Notes under the pieces: generated by a model
Told to the model about the DNA's origin: nothing
What the model saw: only the letters and a program-made list of their open reading frames with translations
The model's database searches: none
Shown: piece after piece, positions 9,033-18,587 of the stretch
How the letters are laid out: each line of letters opens with the position of its first letter
Numbering within the stretch: the first letter of the stretch is position 1
Program-made: the position numbers and the translations under genes
Assembly: GCF_030696885.1 (NCBI RefSeq)
Contig: NZ_JAUYRI010000017.1
Span: 374,867 to 438,866 of the forward strand
Source: Thiobacillus sp.
GTDB taxonomy: Bacteria > Pseudomonadota > Gammaproteobacteria > Burkholderiales > Thiobacillaceae
Direction: 5' to 3'
DNA: 64,000 bases

Positions 9033-11053
9033 GGTGTGTCCCCAACTCCTGCGCCACGTTGGGGTTCCGTAATCCGTAAAACCTGGTTGGCCTTGATCCC
9101 TTGCATTTCCTGTGCTATCCCGCTTGGCCACTGTACGGTGATTTTGTCGATTTTTGTGTGCTTTGCCAGCCCGAAGTGTAAGCGGCTGTGATTTTGGCCG
9201 CGATGATGTACGCCGCCGTCCTGCAGACGTGTTTGAGTCACACCTCCCGCGGTTACACGCACGATGGCGCCGATACCGTCGCGGTTGGATTGGGTGCCTT
9301 CTAGGTCGATCATGATCCAGTGGTTGCCATTGCCGACGTTTCGGAAGTGTTGATAGCCACCGCGGTCGGAGGGCAGCCCCAGGCTGCGGCCCATGCTTTC
9401 GCCGTTGGCAACCAGGAGATCGAGAAAACCGTCCCCATCAAAATCGACGGTCGTGACCGAATCGCCTACGCCTGCGAGGCTACCTGCCGCACCGCCAGCA
9501 TCCTTGACGACCTGGAAATGGCCCGTGCCATCGTTCAGCAGCAGTAGATTTTCTTGCTGACCGATGTTGCCGGAAGCGAGGATGTAGACATCAACATCCA
9601 TGTCGTTGTCGAAATCACCGGCTACCACATTCATCCCGGACACCAGCCGGCGATTGACGTTACGCTTGTCACTTTCTTCGATCAGTTTTCCGGCGCGATT
9701 CATGAATAGTCTTGCGGGAGCCTCCTCCGGCATGATGTCCGTGCCCGTTGCCTGCAACTCAGTAATGGCTGCGGTGGAGTCCAGGCGAAGCTGGACCTGT
9801 TGGGTTTTCGGGTTGCCGGCTTCCAGTGCGGCGCGCGGGGCGGTGACTCGCACTTCCCATTTGTCCGGCGCAGTAAACCCCACGTAAATCCCCCGTTCCC
9901 TGCCAGCTTCATGCGGTGGCATGCCGACGATGCCGGGGGTGGTCGGCGTAAGTTCAAAGGTCGTTGCTCCGGGGTGGGTGCCTTGTTGGCCAAGGTGAAT
10001 GTGGTTCGCCGAGATCGCATCGTTCGCGTTGGCCGCGGTTACCTGGACCTTCAATGTGCTATCTGAACGAAACGTAAACCCTATGGGGATGCCGACATTG
10101 CTTTGGTCGATTGAAAGGTCGGCCACGATACCTGTGGGCGATTCCTGTCCAAGCGCGAGAGGGCCTATCGGGTTTTTGCGTGCGAGGAAAAGGTCCAGGT
10201 GGCCGTCATTGTCGAAGTCTGCAGTGGCAATATCTTCGAATGCAGTTGCCGGCAACAGATCGAGTGCGCGCGGCGGCCGAGCGGAAAGATCGAAGACCTG
10301 TGCTGCACGCTTCGGACCCATGACACGGCAGAGCAGGTCAGGACGATTGTCGCCAGTCAGTTCCGCGAGTGCGCAGAAGGGCACCGACCGCGATGCAAAT
10401 TTCAGGATGTCCGCGGCGGCAAATGTGCTCTCGCCCTGAACGTAGACGAAAGGCGGATTCTTGTCGTCCAGCCTGGCTTCGGCGCCATGGAACAAATCAA
10501 GTCGGCCGTCGCCGTCCATATCTACCCACAGTGGCATGCGGGTACGACCATCCGGGTTCAGCACGCCTGCGGCTTTAGCGACATTAACCAGTCGATCGCC
10601 CTGGTTGTGGAACAGGATTTTGGGTTCTGCCCCAACCCCTCTTATCGCCCCCGTCAGTTGCACTAGATCGAGTCTGCCGTCATTGTCGTAATCGGCCCAG
10701 GCAAAGCCATGTTTGTCGGCGACAATGTCTTCGGGCGCGAAATAGCTGCTCGTGACATTTTCGAACCGTCCGCCCCCGAGGTTGCGATACAGCCGGGCTT
10801 CGCTCAAGTGATTCGAGACATAGAGATCGGGCAACCCGTCGCCGTCGAAATCTCCCCAAGCGGCGCCGTAGGTCATCCCGACATAGTCACTCATCCCGGA
10901 TTCGGCGGTTACATCCTCGAATACCGTTAGGGAGATTTCGGGTTTGGAACAACCGGTAAAAGCCGTCGCAGCCATCAGCAACGCCCCAAATGTAAGGATG
11001 GCGTTGCGGATGGGATGACCGCGCCTTTCGGGGGGGACTCGATTGCATCGCAT
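9029..11053 (-). CDS. FG-GAP/VCBS-repeat lipoprotein with ASPIC/UnbV domain
   Basis: This is a 674-residue exported protein. A charged N-terminus, a hydrophobic stretch and the lipobox TAFTGC give a lipoprotein signal. At least six calcium-loop blades follow: GDFDGDGLPDLYV, ADYDNDGRLDLV, VDMDGDGRLDLF, ADFDNDGHLDLF, GDFDNDMDVDVYI and VDFDGDGFLDLLV, consistent with a beta-propeller. The C-terminal 90 residues (NHWIMIDLEG, GIGAIVRV, HRGQNHSRLHFGL, ITVQWPSG) match the ASPIC/UnbV domain. The ATG at 11053 has AAGGG upstream and yields the signal peptide directly. Its stop overlaps the GT14-like start. It may bind surface glycan or protein at the outer membrane; its role is not established. Confidence 0.85.
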   Translation of the reverse strand: MRCNRVPPERRGHPIRNAILTFGALLMAATAFTGCSKPEISLTVFEDVTAESGMSDYVGMTYGAAWGDFDGDGLPDLYVSNHLSEARLYRNLGGGRFENVTSSYFAPEDIVADKHGFAWADYDNDGRLDLVQLTGAIRGVGAEPKILFHNQGDRLVNVAKAAGVLNPDGRTRMPLWVDMDGDGRLDLFHGAEARLDDKNPPFVYVQGESTFAAADILKFASRSVPFCALAELTGDNRPDLLCRVMGPKRAAQVFDLSARPPRALDLLPATAFEDIATADFDNDGHLDLFLARKNPIGPLALGQESPTGIVADLSIDQSNVGIPIGFTFRSDSTLKVQVTAANANDAISANHIHLGQQGTHPGATTFELTPTTPGIVGMPPHEAGRERGIYVGFTAPDKWEVRVTAPRAALEAGNPKTQQVQLRLDSTAAITELQATGTDIMPEEAPARLFMNRAGKLIEESDKRNVNRRLVSGMNVVAGDFDNDMDVDVYILASGNIGQQENLLLLNDGTGHFQVVKDAGGAAGSLAGVGDSVTTVDFDGDGFLDLLVANGESMGRSLGLPSDRGGYQHFRNVGNGNHWIMIDLEGTQSNRDGIGAIVRVTAGGVTQTRLQDGGVHHRGQNHSRLHFGLAKHTKIDKITVQWPSGIAQEMQGIKANQVLRITEPQRGAGVGDTP

Positions 11054-11128
11054 TTTGCTTTTCCCTTGTTGATTCACCACGTTTGTTGATGCCCGTGCAG
11101 CCTGGTGCCGCGCCACTGATCATGCTTT

Positions 11129-12598
11129 CTACGATGTGCTACCTACCGCTATTCGTAGTTTGATCTTCCATCTTTGTTGTTCAGTCTGCAGCGAAGCAAA
11201 GGGCATGAACAGGAAGCAGGACAAGTATACAAATCCACCTGACATTCCCATTGACGCCAGGTAGGCCAGGTCATTCGCCTTGACTGATTGCGGCAGGGCA
11301 CTCTCAAGAATGTACAGCGTGATGGCCAGGATAATATTTAAGACCACTGCGGGCACGAGCGCGAGCGGGTATCCGGAAAGCTTTGCACCGAGGCAACGCA
11401 CAGCCAGCCAATACTGCCAGAGGCCGCTGAAGGCTGCCGAACTGACTATCGCCCAGGCAACGCCATTGATGCCGTAGTTGAGTCCCACCAGGACCGCTGC
11501 GATCGTGAAGATCAAGGTCGTGACTTGCACCAGTAGCTCACGGTTCAGCCAGTTGCGTGCGTTCAGGACGTTCCCGGATAGATTGCCCATGAGCCAGAAG
11601 GGCCACGCGAGTGCCAGGATCGCGAGCGGGCCAGCCGCCTCGATCCACTTGGGCCCATAGATCACATTGATAAACGGCTCGGCGAGCCAGAGCATGCCAA
11701 CATAAAACGGCGTCGCATAGATCGCGATGAGCGCGATACTCCTGAAGTAGAGGTAGCGCGACTTGTCGGTATTGTCCTGCTCCGAGGCCAGGGCACGGAA
11801 TAGCGCAGGATAGACCGAGCCCGTGACGAATCCGTGCGGCATTCGGGCCAACGTTTCACCCTTGTTGTACAGACCGACACTCGCGGGGCCGAGCGTGCGC
11901 GAAAGAATGAAGATACTTGTCTGGCTGCGCAGATAGTAAACAATGTCATTCATGGTTACGAACATACCGTAACGCGCGATTTCACGCCCTCTTCGAAAAT
12001 TGGTCGAAAGCTTGGGGCGCCATTTTGCTAGGGGACCTAATAGCAGCGCATTTATGAGCGAGCCCACGATGCCTCCCCAGATCAGACTCCATACACCGAA
12101 GCCCGAGTAAGCCAGGCCCATGCTCAGTGCACTTGATAGGAGGAGCGAGGTGATGGCCACGCCTGTCGTCGCCTTGAAACGCATCTGCCTGTGAAGAATG
12201 TTGCCCGGGAGGTTGACGAATGGACGAAAGACAAAGGTGAGCGCAGACACGCGCATCAGCGTTGAATAGAGTTCATTGTCGTACCATTTTGCGAACCACG
12301 GCGCGAGCAGGAAGAAAACCAGGTAAATCACAGTGCCGATGATGAGTTGCAGGGTAAAGACAATGTTGTAGTCGTCTTCCGATGCTGTTTTCGCCCGGAT
12401 TAGCGCCTGACCCATGCCGCCGCCTGCGACAAAGCCTGCGACGCCGGTGAAGACCTGAATGGTTAGCAGCATGCCGAAGTCATCCGGAACCAACAGGCGT
12501 GCCAAGACAACGCCGGTCAGGAAGGTGATGATTTGTCGCCCGGTGTTGCCAACAAAAACCCACGCGGCACCATTTCGGATTGTCTGTCCGAGACTCAT
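11129..12598 (-). CDS. Wzx-type oligosaccharide flippase / polysaccharide exporter
   Basis: This 489-residue protein is almost entirely hydrophobic, with roughly 12-14 membrane segments, of the MOP-superfamily polysaccharide export class (WzxC/TuaB-like). The N-terminus (GAAWVFVGNTGRQIITFLTGVVLARLLVP, split by a short loop) and DFGMLLTIQVFTGVAGFVAGGGMGQALI are typical. These proteins flip lipid-linked sugar repeat units across the inner membrane. It begins after a 230-base upstream gap, so a promoter may lie there. No Wzy polymerase or Wza/Wzc is visible in the window; they may lie beyond the left edge. No clear Shine-Dalgarno was seen. Confidence 0.87.
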   Translation of the reverse strand: MSLGQTIRNGAAWVFVGNTGRQIITFLTGVVLARLLVPDDFGMLLTIQVFTGVAGFVAGGGMGQALIRAKTASEDDYNIVFTLQLIIGTVIYLVFFLLAPWFAKWYDNELYSTLMRVSALTFVFRPFVNLPGNILHRQMRFKATTGVAITSLLLSSALSMGLAYSGFGVWSLIWGGIVGSLINALLLGPLAKWRPKLSTNFRRGREIARYGMFVTMNDIVYYLRSQTSIFILSRTLGPASVGLYNKGETLARMPHGFVTGSVYPALFRALASEQDNTDKSRYLYFRSIALIAIYATPFYVGMLWLAEPFINVIYGPKWIEAAGPLAILALAWPFWLMGNLSGNVLNARNWLNRELLVQVTTLIFTIAAVLVGLNYGINGVAWAIVSSAAFSGLWQYWLAVRCLGAKLSGYPLALVPAVVLNIILAITLYILESALPQSVKANDLAYLASMGMSGGFVYLSCFLFMPFASLQTEQQRWKIKLRIAVGSTS

Positions 12599-12828
12599 TT
12601 TTATTTTTGGATCAAAGTTGGTGTGTCGAGTGTTTTTTGCGAACAGATCTGCCTGGCAGCTGACGCGTCACGTATGGGGTGTTTCTCATTATCAGTCGTG
12701 TCAATGACAAAAATCCGAATTACCTGCGGAGGCAGGGCGAGGGGAGAGGCTCGCGATAGAAAGCGGTAAACGAAAGCGCGTCTTGCAGGATGGCCCATTG
12801 TTGAGAGGCATCAGCCGCGGGGGCGTTG

Positions 12829-13509
12829 TCACGCAGGGATCCGCCATACGGTTGTCTGCGATGGCTCAATATTCCACGGTGTGAATCCGGCGAGGTCCAG
12901 CGGCGCAATGTCATTCATGAGTTCTCTCGCGTGCGCATAACCTGGCCGATCCGAGTTGTCGAGCACGAGTGCACCACCGGGCTTGAGCTTGCTGCGGGCG
13001 CGTTCCACGCAAGCCATTCTCGCGCGGCCGTCTACAAGGACAAGATCGAAGCTCTGGTCCGGGTAGGCGTCGATGGCCTTTACGTAGGATTCGAAGCAAA
13101 GCCCTTGATATTTCTTTTGGTGGGATGCGAAGTGGCGATTCAAATCGTTACAGGGCTCCGCCTTATGTAGCATCAACTCGCAGTTGGCGACCGAGCGATT
13201 GGCGAGAAGGGTACTCACCAATTCGTGGAAACCTTCGTCATGCTCGACCGAGACGACTCGGCGTGCGCGTTTTGCCAGATAGAGCGTCGAGCCCCCGGCA
13301 CCGTACTCGAATACGTTCATGTCGGGCTTGAGGAAGGCGTCGAGCCAATCGATGGCACGGAAAGTGATCCAGGGCGTCTCATCTTGCAAGGGACTGTGAC
13401 CCGGGAGCAGAGAACGGAACCAGCGTGGCGCATAGGGCAATTCTCGGGGGTGCTGCACCAGTTCGCCCGTCATGCACAGGATTTTTCGAGTTGCCGATAG
13501 TGGGTTCAT
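12829..13509 (-). CDS. Class I SAM-dependent methyltransferase
   Basis: The 226-residue product has a Rossmann-type SAM site: NVFEYGAGGSTLYLAK at residues 65-80 (motif I), VVSVEHDEGF at about 85-94 (the acidic residue after strand 2), and FDLVLVDGRAR near 153-163 (motif IV region). GGALVLDNS follows. The acceptor is unknown; within this locus, O-methylation of a sugar or of the glycan end is plausible. The next downstream gene in the minus direction is the flippase, after 230 bases in which I see no gene. Confidence 0.78.
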   Translation of the reverse strand: MNPLSATRKILCMTGELVQHPRELPYAPRWFRSLLPGHSPLQDETPWITFRAIDWLDAFLKPDMNVFEYGAGGSTLYLAKRARRVVSVEHDEGFHELVSTLLANRSVANCELMLHKAEPCNDLNRHFASHQKKYQGLCFESYVKAIDAYPDQSFDLVLVDGRARMACVERARSKLKPGGALVLDNSDRPGYAHARELMNDIAPLDLAGFTPWNIEPSQTTVWRIPA

Positions 13510-13534
13510 GTCTCAACTTGCCAATTAGTATTGT

Positions 13535-14521
13535 TCAGTGTCCCAACCTGCGAATGACCTGCGCGGCCAACCGCGGATAGAGCATGCGGTGATAACGGTA
13601 CTCGCCGATGAAGTGGACGAATTTTGCATGGGCTGCACGATCACTGTTGAGGTCTGTGTAAACCATGTATTCGTCCGTAGGTAGCGGCATGGCTCCCTTT
13701 CCACCTAGCAGCAGACCGTGCATCGTTTGCTCGGAACCCCACCGAAAAATTCGGTCTCCCAACATCGTGTAAAGGTGTGCCAGGAGTTCCTTGAGTTCGC
13801 TGTAATTCACTGTGCCATGGTCGTAGCCCACAAAGCCGGAATTAAAGCCCTGTTCAAAAGCATATTTCGTACCAAGCGTCTGGTTAATGTCGGGGAGGCG
13901 CTCAAGGACCATCTGCTGGATGTGTTTCGGCTGTGTGGCGGTGGGTTGGGTGCTGCTGGTGGGAGCCTGGTTGGGTTGCGCTTGTCGCCACGGTTCGGAT
14001 CTGTGAAACCAGGGCGAGCCGCCGTTTTGTGCCCATTCGATGATTGTTTCGGGGCGATTGAGAAATAAGACGTCCGTGTCAACGATGATAATGCGTTTGT
14101 TAGTGCTGGCCAGTGTGGGGTCAAATAGCTTCAGATAGCTTGTGTAGCTCTTCCTGACCTTTGAGAGGAATTCGTCACTCACTTTCTCGGCAAATGTCCG
14201 GTCCGCTGTGGCGCGATCAATGATTCGGACACCAGATAAATGTTTGCGAATCAGGACTTTGTCTTCTTCCCGCAATGACCCGTCATCGTGTACATACACG
14301 GCGATATCGGCGTGGTAACTAAGGAAAGACTTGATGGCGGTCAGGTAGGCGTTGAGGTAACGATGAGGTACGGCGGTGTGTATGCCCGTTTCAGCATCCG
14401 GGTTGGTTGTTATCGTGGGTGTTCTGCCCACGGCGCCGAATAAGAATGCATCCCCATATTTGTTCAATGCCCGATTAATAAACTTTGTCATTTTAGGGAT
14501 GGGGCTCGTAAAGAAAGTCAT
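13535..14521 (-). CDS. Putative GT8-like glycosyltransferase
   Basis: The 328-residue product has a GT-A style layout: ADIAVYVHDDGSL (residues 71-83), a hydrophobic strand RIIIVDTDVLFLNRP with a DxD motif at 148-150, and EQGFNSGFVGYD near 230-241, the kind of NSG segment found in GT8-like enzymes. A Gln/Pro/Thr-rich stretch (about 179-199) is an odd insert between the halves. The ATG at 14521 has AGGG about 10 bases upstream; an internal ATG 10 codons later is an alternative. Base composition looks less G+C-rich than the flanking genes, a possible sign of transfer. Confidence 0.6.
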   Translation of the reverse strand: MTFFTSPIPKMTKFINRALNKYGDAFLFGAVGRTPTITTNPDAETGIHTAVPHRYLNAYLTAIKSFLSYHADIAVYVHDDGSLREEDKVLIRKHLSGVRIIDRATADRTFAEKVSDEFLSKVRKSYTSYLKLFDPTLASTNKRIIIVDTDVLFLNRPETIIEWAQNGGSPWFHRSEPWRQAQPNQAPTSSTQPTATQPKHIQQMVLERLPDINQTLGTKYAFEQGFNSGFVGYDHGTVNYSELKELLAHLYTMLGDRIFRWGSEQTMHGLLLGGKGAMPLPTDEYMVYTDLNSDRAAHAKFVHFIGEYRYHRMLYPRLAAQVIRRLGH

Positions 14522-15052
14522 GGCATATACCCTGGAGGATCATAAGGGGAATGGCAGGGCAATGGGGTCGGCGGGATGGTCTTCGACACCAATGTTCCAT
14601 TTCGATGTTCTTCCACGCGAGCGTGGCCGCGCGTTCGCGTTGGTCGTAGAGGTTTTGGGGCGACGGTGAACATGGGGCAAGCATCGGCCGGCTTCGGTGC
14701 ACAGGGCTGTCGAATAATTGTCGAGTGTGACGGGATTGTATACCCCGGCTCTGGTTGCCGGACTGCCCGGGCAGAGAGCCACAGCCCAGCCGTGGTGGGT
14801 AGGTGGTGCTTTGCGGCTGGAGAAAGCATTGGGGCGCATGGCGAATAATTCCATGTGCCAAAAGTGACGCAGGGTATGTCAGTGGGAATGGCCGATTGTT
14901 TGTTGCAGGGTATTGGAGGTATCCCGCGGGCTTGGTCGCCATGTGGCGGAATTGATCCAGCTGCGGTGGAGCGAGGACAGCCGGGGTCGGTATAGTTGAT
15001 TTGACTGGATTCCGGCATGCGCCGCAACGACGTCGGCTTGTTCCGGGTCTCC
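14522..15052. other. 531-base stretch without a convincing gene
   Basis: Open frames here code for Pro/Arg/His-rich sequence without domains, membrane segments or good ribosome sites, and they run into neighbouring genes out of frame. The stretch separates the GT2 gene at 15,053 from the GT8-like gene at 14,521. It may contain the promoter for the minus-strand run below it, but I could not pick out a -35/-10 pair with confidence. It could also be a decayed gene remnant. Confidence 0.5.
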
Positions 15053-16021
15053 TTAGAAGCTTGTTTGATTGCTGCGCCGGCGTGTGACGAAATTCACCAG
15101 GTTGCGATACAGCGGCGCAGGCAGCAGGCTGGCGACGAGGTGCTTGAGGTCGGCGGCTTTCCAGTCGGCTTTGCGGAAGGCGCGACGAAACAGGCGGCGG
15201 GCGGATTCGGTGTCGTTGCGCCAGTGGCAGCGATAGGCTTCGCGCAGCAGGGCGCCGTAGATGAGTTCGTGGCGGTGGCCGGGCGTGTAGTGGGCGACCA
15301 GGACCGGGTGGTGGCGGGCGAAGTCGCGGCGCACGGCGACGGCGTCGAACACCTGCTGCCAGTGCGGGATTCGGGCGTCGCGGCGCGGGTAGTAGCGGCG
15401 GTAGGCCAGCACTTCGGGCAGGTTCGCCAGGCGCGGCTGACGCGCCAGCAGCCGCAGCCACAGATCGTAGTCCATGGCGGTGGGCGCGCGCTCCGAGAAT
15501 CCGCGCAGTGCATCGATGAGATGGCGGCGGGTGAGCATGCCGTTGAGCGGCCAAGCGCCGTGCTCGAAACTGTGGGCGATGGCGGCGTCGGCGTCGAGCG
15601 CGGGCGGCAGCTTGGGTTCCGGGTCGAGCGCGGCAACGCCGATGGCCTGCCAGCCGCACCAGGCGACTTCGGCCAGATCGTTTTCAAGCGCGGCATGCAG
15701 CCGGGTCAGTGCATCGGGGTGCCAGGCGTCGTCAGCATCGAGAAAGGCGATGAAATTGCCGCTGGCATGTGCGAGCGCGCGGTTGCGCGCAGCCCAGGGG
15801 CCGGTGCGGGTCTGGTAGATCAGCACGATGGTGTCGGGCCGCTCGGCGGCGAGCCGCTGCAGAATTTCCGACGAGCCGTCGGTCGAGCCGTCGTCGACGA
15901 TGACCAGTTCCACCCGCGGATAGCTTTGCCCCAGCACACTGTTGACTGCCTCCTCGACGAAGGACGCGGCGTTGTGACACGGCATGATGACCGAGATCAG
16001 CGCGGGGTCGAAGTGGTCCAT
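15053..16021 (-). CDS. Glycosyltransferase family 2
   Basis: This is a 322-residue GT-A enzyme. ISVIMPCHNAASFVEEAVNS covers residues 9-28, VELVIVDDGSTDGS 37-50, and the metal-binding DADD sits at 95-98 in FIAFLDADDAW. AMDYDLWLRLL near 190-200 fills the ED/acid-base region. It is the first gene of the minus-strand polysaccharide run, with a 262-base divergent intergenic region between it and aroB. Codon use is as G+C-rich as the housekeeping genes, unlike the genes at 8-14.5 kb. The substrate cannot be predicted. Confidence 0.87.
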   Translation of the reverse strand: MDHFDPALISVIMPCHNAASFVEEAVNSVLGQSYPRVELVIVDDGSTDGSSEILQRLAAERPDTIVLIYQTRTGPWAARNRALAHASGNFIAFLDADDAWHPDALTRLHAALENDLAEVAWCGWQAIGVAALDPEPKLPPALDADAAIAHSFEHGAWPLNGMLTRRHLIDALRGFSERAPTAMDYDLWLRLLARQPRLANLPEVLAYRRYYPRRDARIPHWQQVFDAVAVRRDFARHHPVLVAHYTPGHRHELIYGALLREAYRCHWRNDTESARRLFRRAFRKADWKAADLKHLVASLLPAPLYRNLVNFVTRRRSNQTSF

Positions 16022-16283
16022 GGCTTATTCCGGCGTGCCTGGATGCGTGTCCATGAAATGACCGTGGCGACCGCGAAGCGTGAGAAGTCCCAGCGCTGTG
16101 CAGGGCGGCACTCGGGCAGGACGTGCCTGAGTGTGCGTTGCGGGTTGGGTGGCCAAGGGCGTCATGACCGGATTATGGTCGGAGCCGGCCGGGATGCAAA
16201 GTGGCGCCGATCGCAAGGCGCCACCGCCGTGGGTTACGCCATTGGTTACAATCAAACATCGCACTTATTGAAATATTGGCCTC

Positions 16284-17363
16284 ATGCAAACCCTCACCGT
16301 CGACCTCGGCGACCGCTCCTACCCCATCCACATCGGTTCCGGCCTGCTGGGCCAAACGGACCTGATCCTGTCGCATCTGGCGCAGAAGCGCGTGATGATC
16401 GCGACCAATACCACGGTGGCACCGCTGTACCTGGCGCAGCTGACAACGACATTGCAGGCTGGCGGGGTGACGGTGGCGCAGGTGGTGCTGCCGGACGGCG
16501 AGGCTTACAAGAACTGGGAAACGCTGAACCTGATTTTCGATGCGCTCCTGACCGACCGCGCCGAGCGCAAGACCACGCTGATCGCGCTGGGCGGCGGCGT
16601 GATCGGCGACATGACCGGTTTTGCTGCGGCGTGCTACCAGCGCGGCATACCCTTCATCCAGATTCCCACCACGCTGTTGTCACAGGTCGACTCGTCGGTC
16701 GGCGGCAAGACTGGCATCAACCATCCGCTCGGCAAGAACATGATCGGCGCGTTCTATCAGCCGAAGCTGGTGCTGGCCGATACCGACACGCTGAAGACGC
16801 TGCCCGCCCGCGAACTGTCGGCGGGGCTGGCCGAGGTGATCAAGTACGGCTTGATCTGGGACGCAGAATTCCTTGCCTGGCTCGAAGTCAACATGGACAA
16901 ATTGCGCGCGCTGGACCCGACGGCGATCACGCACGCGATTTACCGCTCGTGCGAAATCAAGGCACAAGTGGTGGGCGAGGACGAGCGTGAAGGCGGCATC
17001 CGCGCGATTCTCAATCTGGGCCACACCTTCGGCCACGCGATCGAAACCGGCATGGGCTACGGCACCTGGCTGCACGGCGAAGCGGTGGCGGCCGGCATGG
17101 TGATGGCGGCGCAGACTTCGCAGCGGCTGGGCTGGATCTCCGAAGCCGACGTGGCGCGCACCCGTGCCTTGATTCGCGCCGCCGGGCTGCCGGACGTGGC
17201 GCCGGACCTGGGCGTCGAAACGTATCTGGAATACATGGGCCACGACAAGAAGGTCGAGGGTGGCAAGATGCGCTTCGTGCTGCTGAAGAAGCTGGGCGAG
17301 GCGGTGATCACCGGCGACGTGCCGGCCGATGTGCTGAATGGCGTGCTGACCGCGCCGCAGTAA
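16284..17363 (+). CDS. aroB: 3-dehydroquinate synthase
   Basis: AroB converts DAHP to 3-dehydroquinate, step two of the shikimate pathway, in the cytoplasm. The 359-residue protein has the NAD-binding segment [14 protein letters not shown], the signature [20 protein letters not shown], and metal ligands within [10 protein letters not shown] and [12 protein letters not shown]. Length is normal for the family. It is followed after 10 bases by the dNTPase gene in the same direction, so the two are probably one operon. The aroK gene that often precedes aroB in proteobacteria is not present; a sugar transferase points away on the other side. Confidence 0.96.
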   Translation: MQTLTVDLGDRSYPIHIGSGLLGQTDLILSHLAQKRVMIATNTTVAPLYLAQLTTTLQAGGVTVAQVVLPDGEAYKNWETLNLIFDALLTDRAERKTTLIALGGGVIGDMTGFAAACYQRGIPFIQIPTTLLSQVDSSVGGKTGINHPLGKNMIGAFYQPKLVLADTDTLKTLPARELSAGLAEVIKYGLIWDAEFLAWLEVNMDKLRALDPTAITHAIYRSCEIKAQVVGEDEREGGIRAILNLGHTFGHAIETGMGYGTWLHGEAVAAGMVMAAQTSQRLGWISEADVARTRALIRAAGLPDVAPDLGVETYLEYMGHDKKVEGGKMRFVLLKKLGEAVITGDVPADVLNGVLTAPQ

Positions 17364-17373
17364 AGGAAAAATT

Positions 17374-18501
17374 ATGGAAACGCTCGTCTCCTACGCCGCG
17401 CATTCCAGTCAAACCCGCGGGCGCCGACACGCCGAACCGTCCGCCGCGCCGCGCTCCGAATTCCAGCGCGACCGCGACCGCATCATCCATTCCACCGCGT
17501 TCCGCCGGCTGGAATACAAGACCCAGGTGTTCGTCAACCACGAAGGCGACCTGTTCCGCACCCGGCTCACCCACAGCCTGGAAGTGGCGCAGATCGGCCG
17601 CACCATCGCCCGAGTGTTGAGCCTGAACGAGGACCTGGTGGAAGCGGTGGCGCTGGCGCACGACCTCGGCCATACGCCCTTCGGCCACGCCGGGCAGGAT
17701 GCGTTGAACGCCTGCATGCGCGAGCATGGCGGCTTCGAACACAACCTGCAGTCGTTGCGCGTGGTGGATCTGCTGGAAGAACGCTACGCCGCATTCGACG
17801 GCCTCAACCTTACCTTCGAGGCGCGCGAGGGCATCCTCAAGCACTGCTCGCTCGGCAATGCCGAAAAGCTCGGCGACATTGGTGCGCGCTTCATCAACAA
17901 GCAGCAGCCTTCTCTGGAGGCGCAGATCGCCAACCTGGCCGACGAGATCGCCTACAACAACCACGACGTCGACGACGGTCTGCGCTCGGGGCTCATCACG
18001 CTGGAGCAACTGATGGAGGTGCAGCTGTTTGCGCGCCATCTCGCCGAGGTGCGTGCGAAATATCCCGCGCTGCAGGGCCGCCGCGAAGTGACCGAAACCG
18101 TGCGCCGCATGATCAACACGCTGATCATCGACCTGGTCGACACGACGCGGATCAATGTCGAAAACAGCGGCGTGCAGACCCTGAGCGAGGTGCGCGCTGC
18201 GCCGCCGCTGGTGGCCTTCAGCCCCGCGCTGCTCGACGAGCACCGCGAGCTCAAGCGTTTCCTGCATCGTCACCTGTATCGCCATTACAAGGTGGCACGC
18301 ATGAGCTCCAAGGCCGGCCGCATCATCAGCGACCTCTACACCGCCTTCACCGGCGACGCGCGGCTCTTGCCGCCCGAGCATCAGGAACGCGAATCGCTCG
18401 AAGGCGCGCGTGCGGTGGCCGACTACATCGCCGGCATGACCGACCGCTACGCCATGCGCGAACACCGGCGGATTTTTGCGGTGGAAGAAATCTACGGCTG
18501 A
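17374..18501 (+). CDS. dgt: Deoxyguanosinetriphosphate triphosphohydrolase-like HD protein
   Basis: The 375-residue HD-domain dNTPase hydrolyses dNTPs to nucleoside and triphosphate, tuning the dNTP pool. The sequence shows [28 protein letters not shown] in pieces over residues 44-71, with metal-binding His67, and the HD pair H96-D97 in [16 protein letters not shown] further NNHDVDDG near 193-200 supplies the second HD-type Asp. It matches the shorter 'dGTPase-like' subgroup rather than the 505-residue E. coli Dgt. It shares direction with aroB, 10 bases downstream, and ends 86 bases before the convergent comF stop. Confidence 0.92.
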   Translation: METLVSYAAHSSQTRGRRHAEPSAAPRSEFQRDRDRIIHSTAFRRLEYKTQVFVNHEGDLFRTRLTHSLEVAQIGRTIARVLSLNEDLVEAVALAHDLGHTPFGHAGQDALNACMREHGGFEHNLQSLRVVDLLEERYAAFDGLNLTFEAREGILKHCSLGNAEKLGDIGARFINKQQPSLEAQIANLADEIAYNNHDVDDGLRSGLITLEQLMEVQLFARHLAEVRAKYPALQGRREVTETVRRMINTLIIDLVDTTRINVENSGVQTLSEVRAAPPLVAFSPALLDEHRELKRFLHRHLYRHYKVARMSSKAGRIISDLYTAFTGDARLLPPEHQERESLEGARAVADYIAGMTDRYAMREHRRIFAVEEIYG

Positions 18502-18587
18502 GCCTGAGCCGCCGGGGGTGTGCGGAACGCCGGGCGGCCATCGAGCCCTGAGGCTGCCGGAGCCATTTCACCCGTTCCCCGGCTGAT

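Noticed and set aside
14518..15027. 169-codon minus-strand frame in the polysaccharide-locus gap
   Set aside because: Pro/Arg/Ser-rich with no secondary-structure pattern, and its start has no ribosome site.
15017..16990. 657-codon plus-strand frame
   Set aside because: It crosses a GT2 gene in antisense and then aroB out of frame; composition is Gly/Arg/Val-rich shadow sequence.
17308..18465. 385-codon minus-strand frame
   Set aside because: Antisense to dgt and the aroB end; no recognisable domain.
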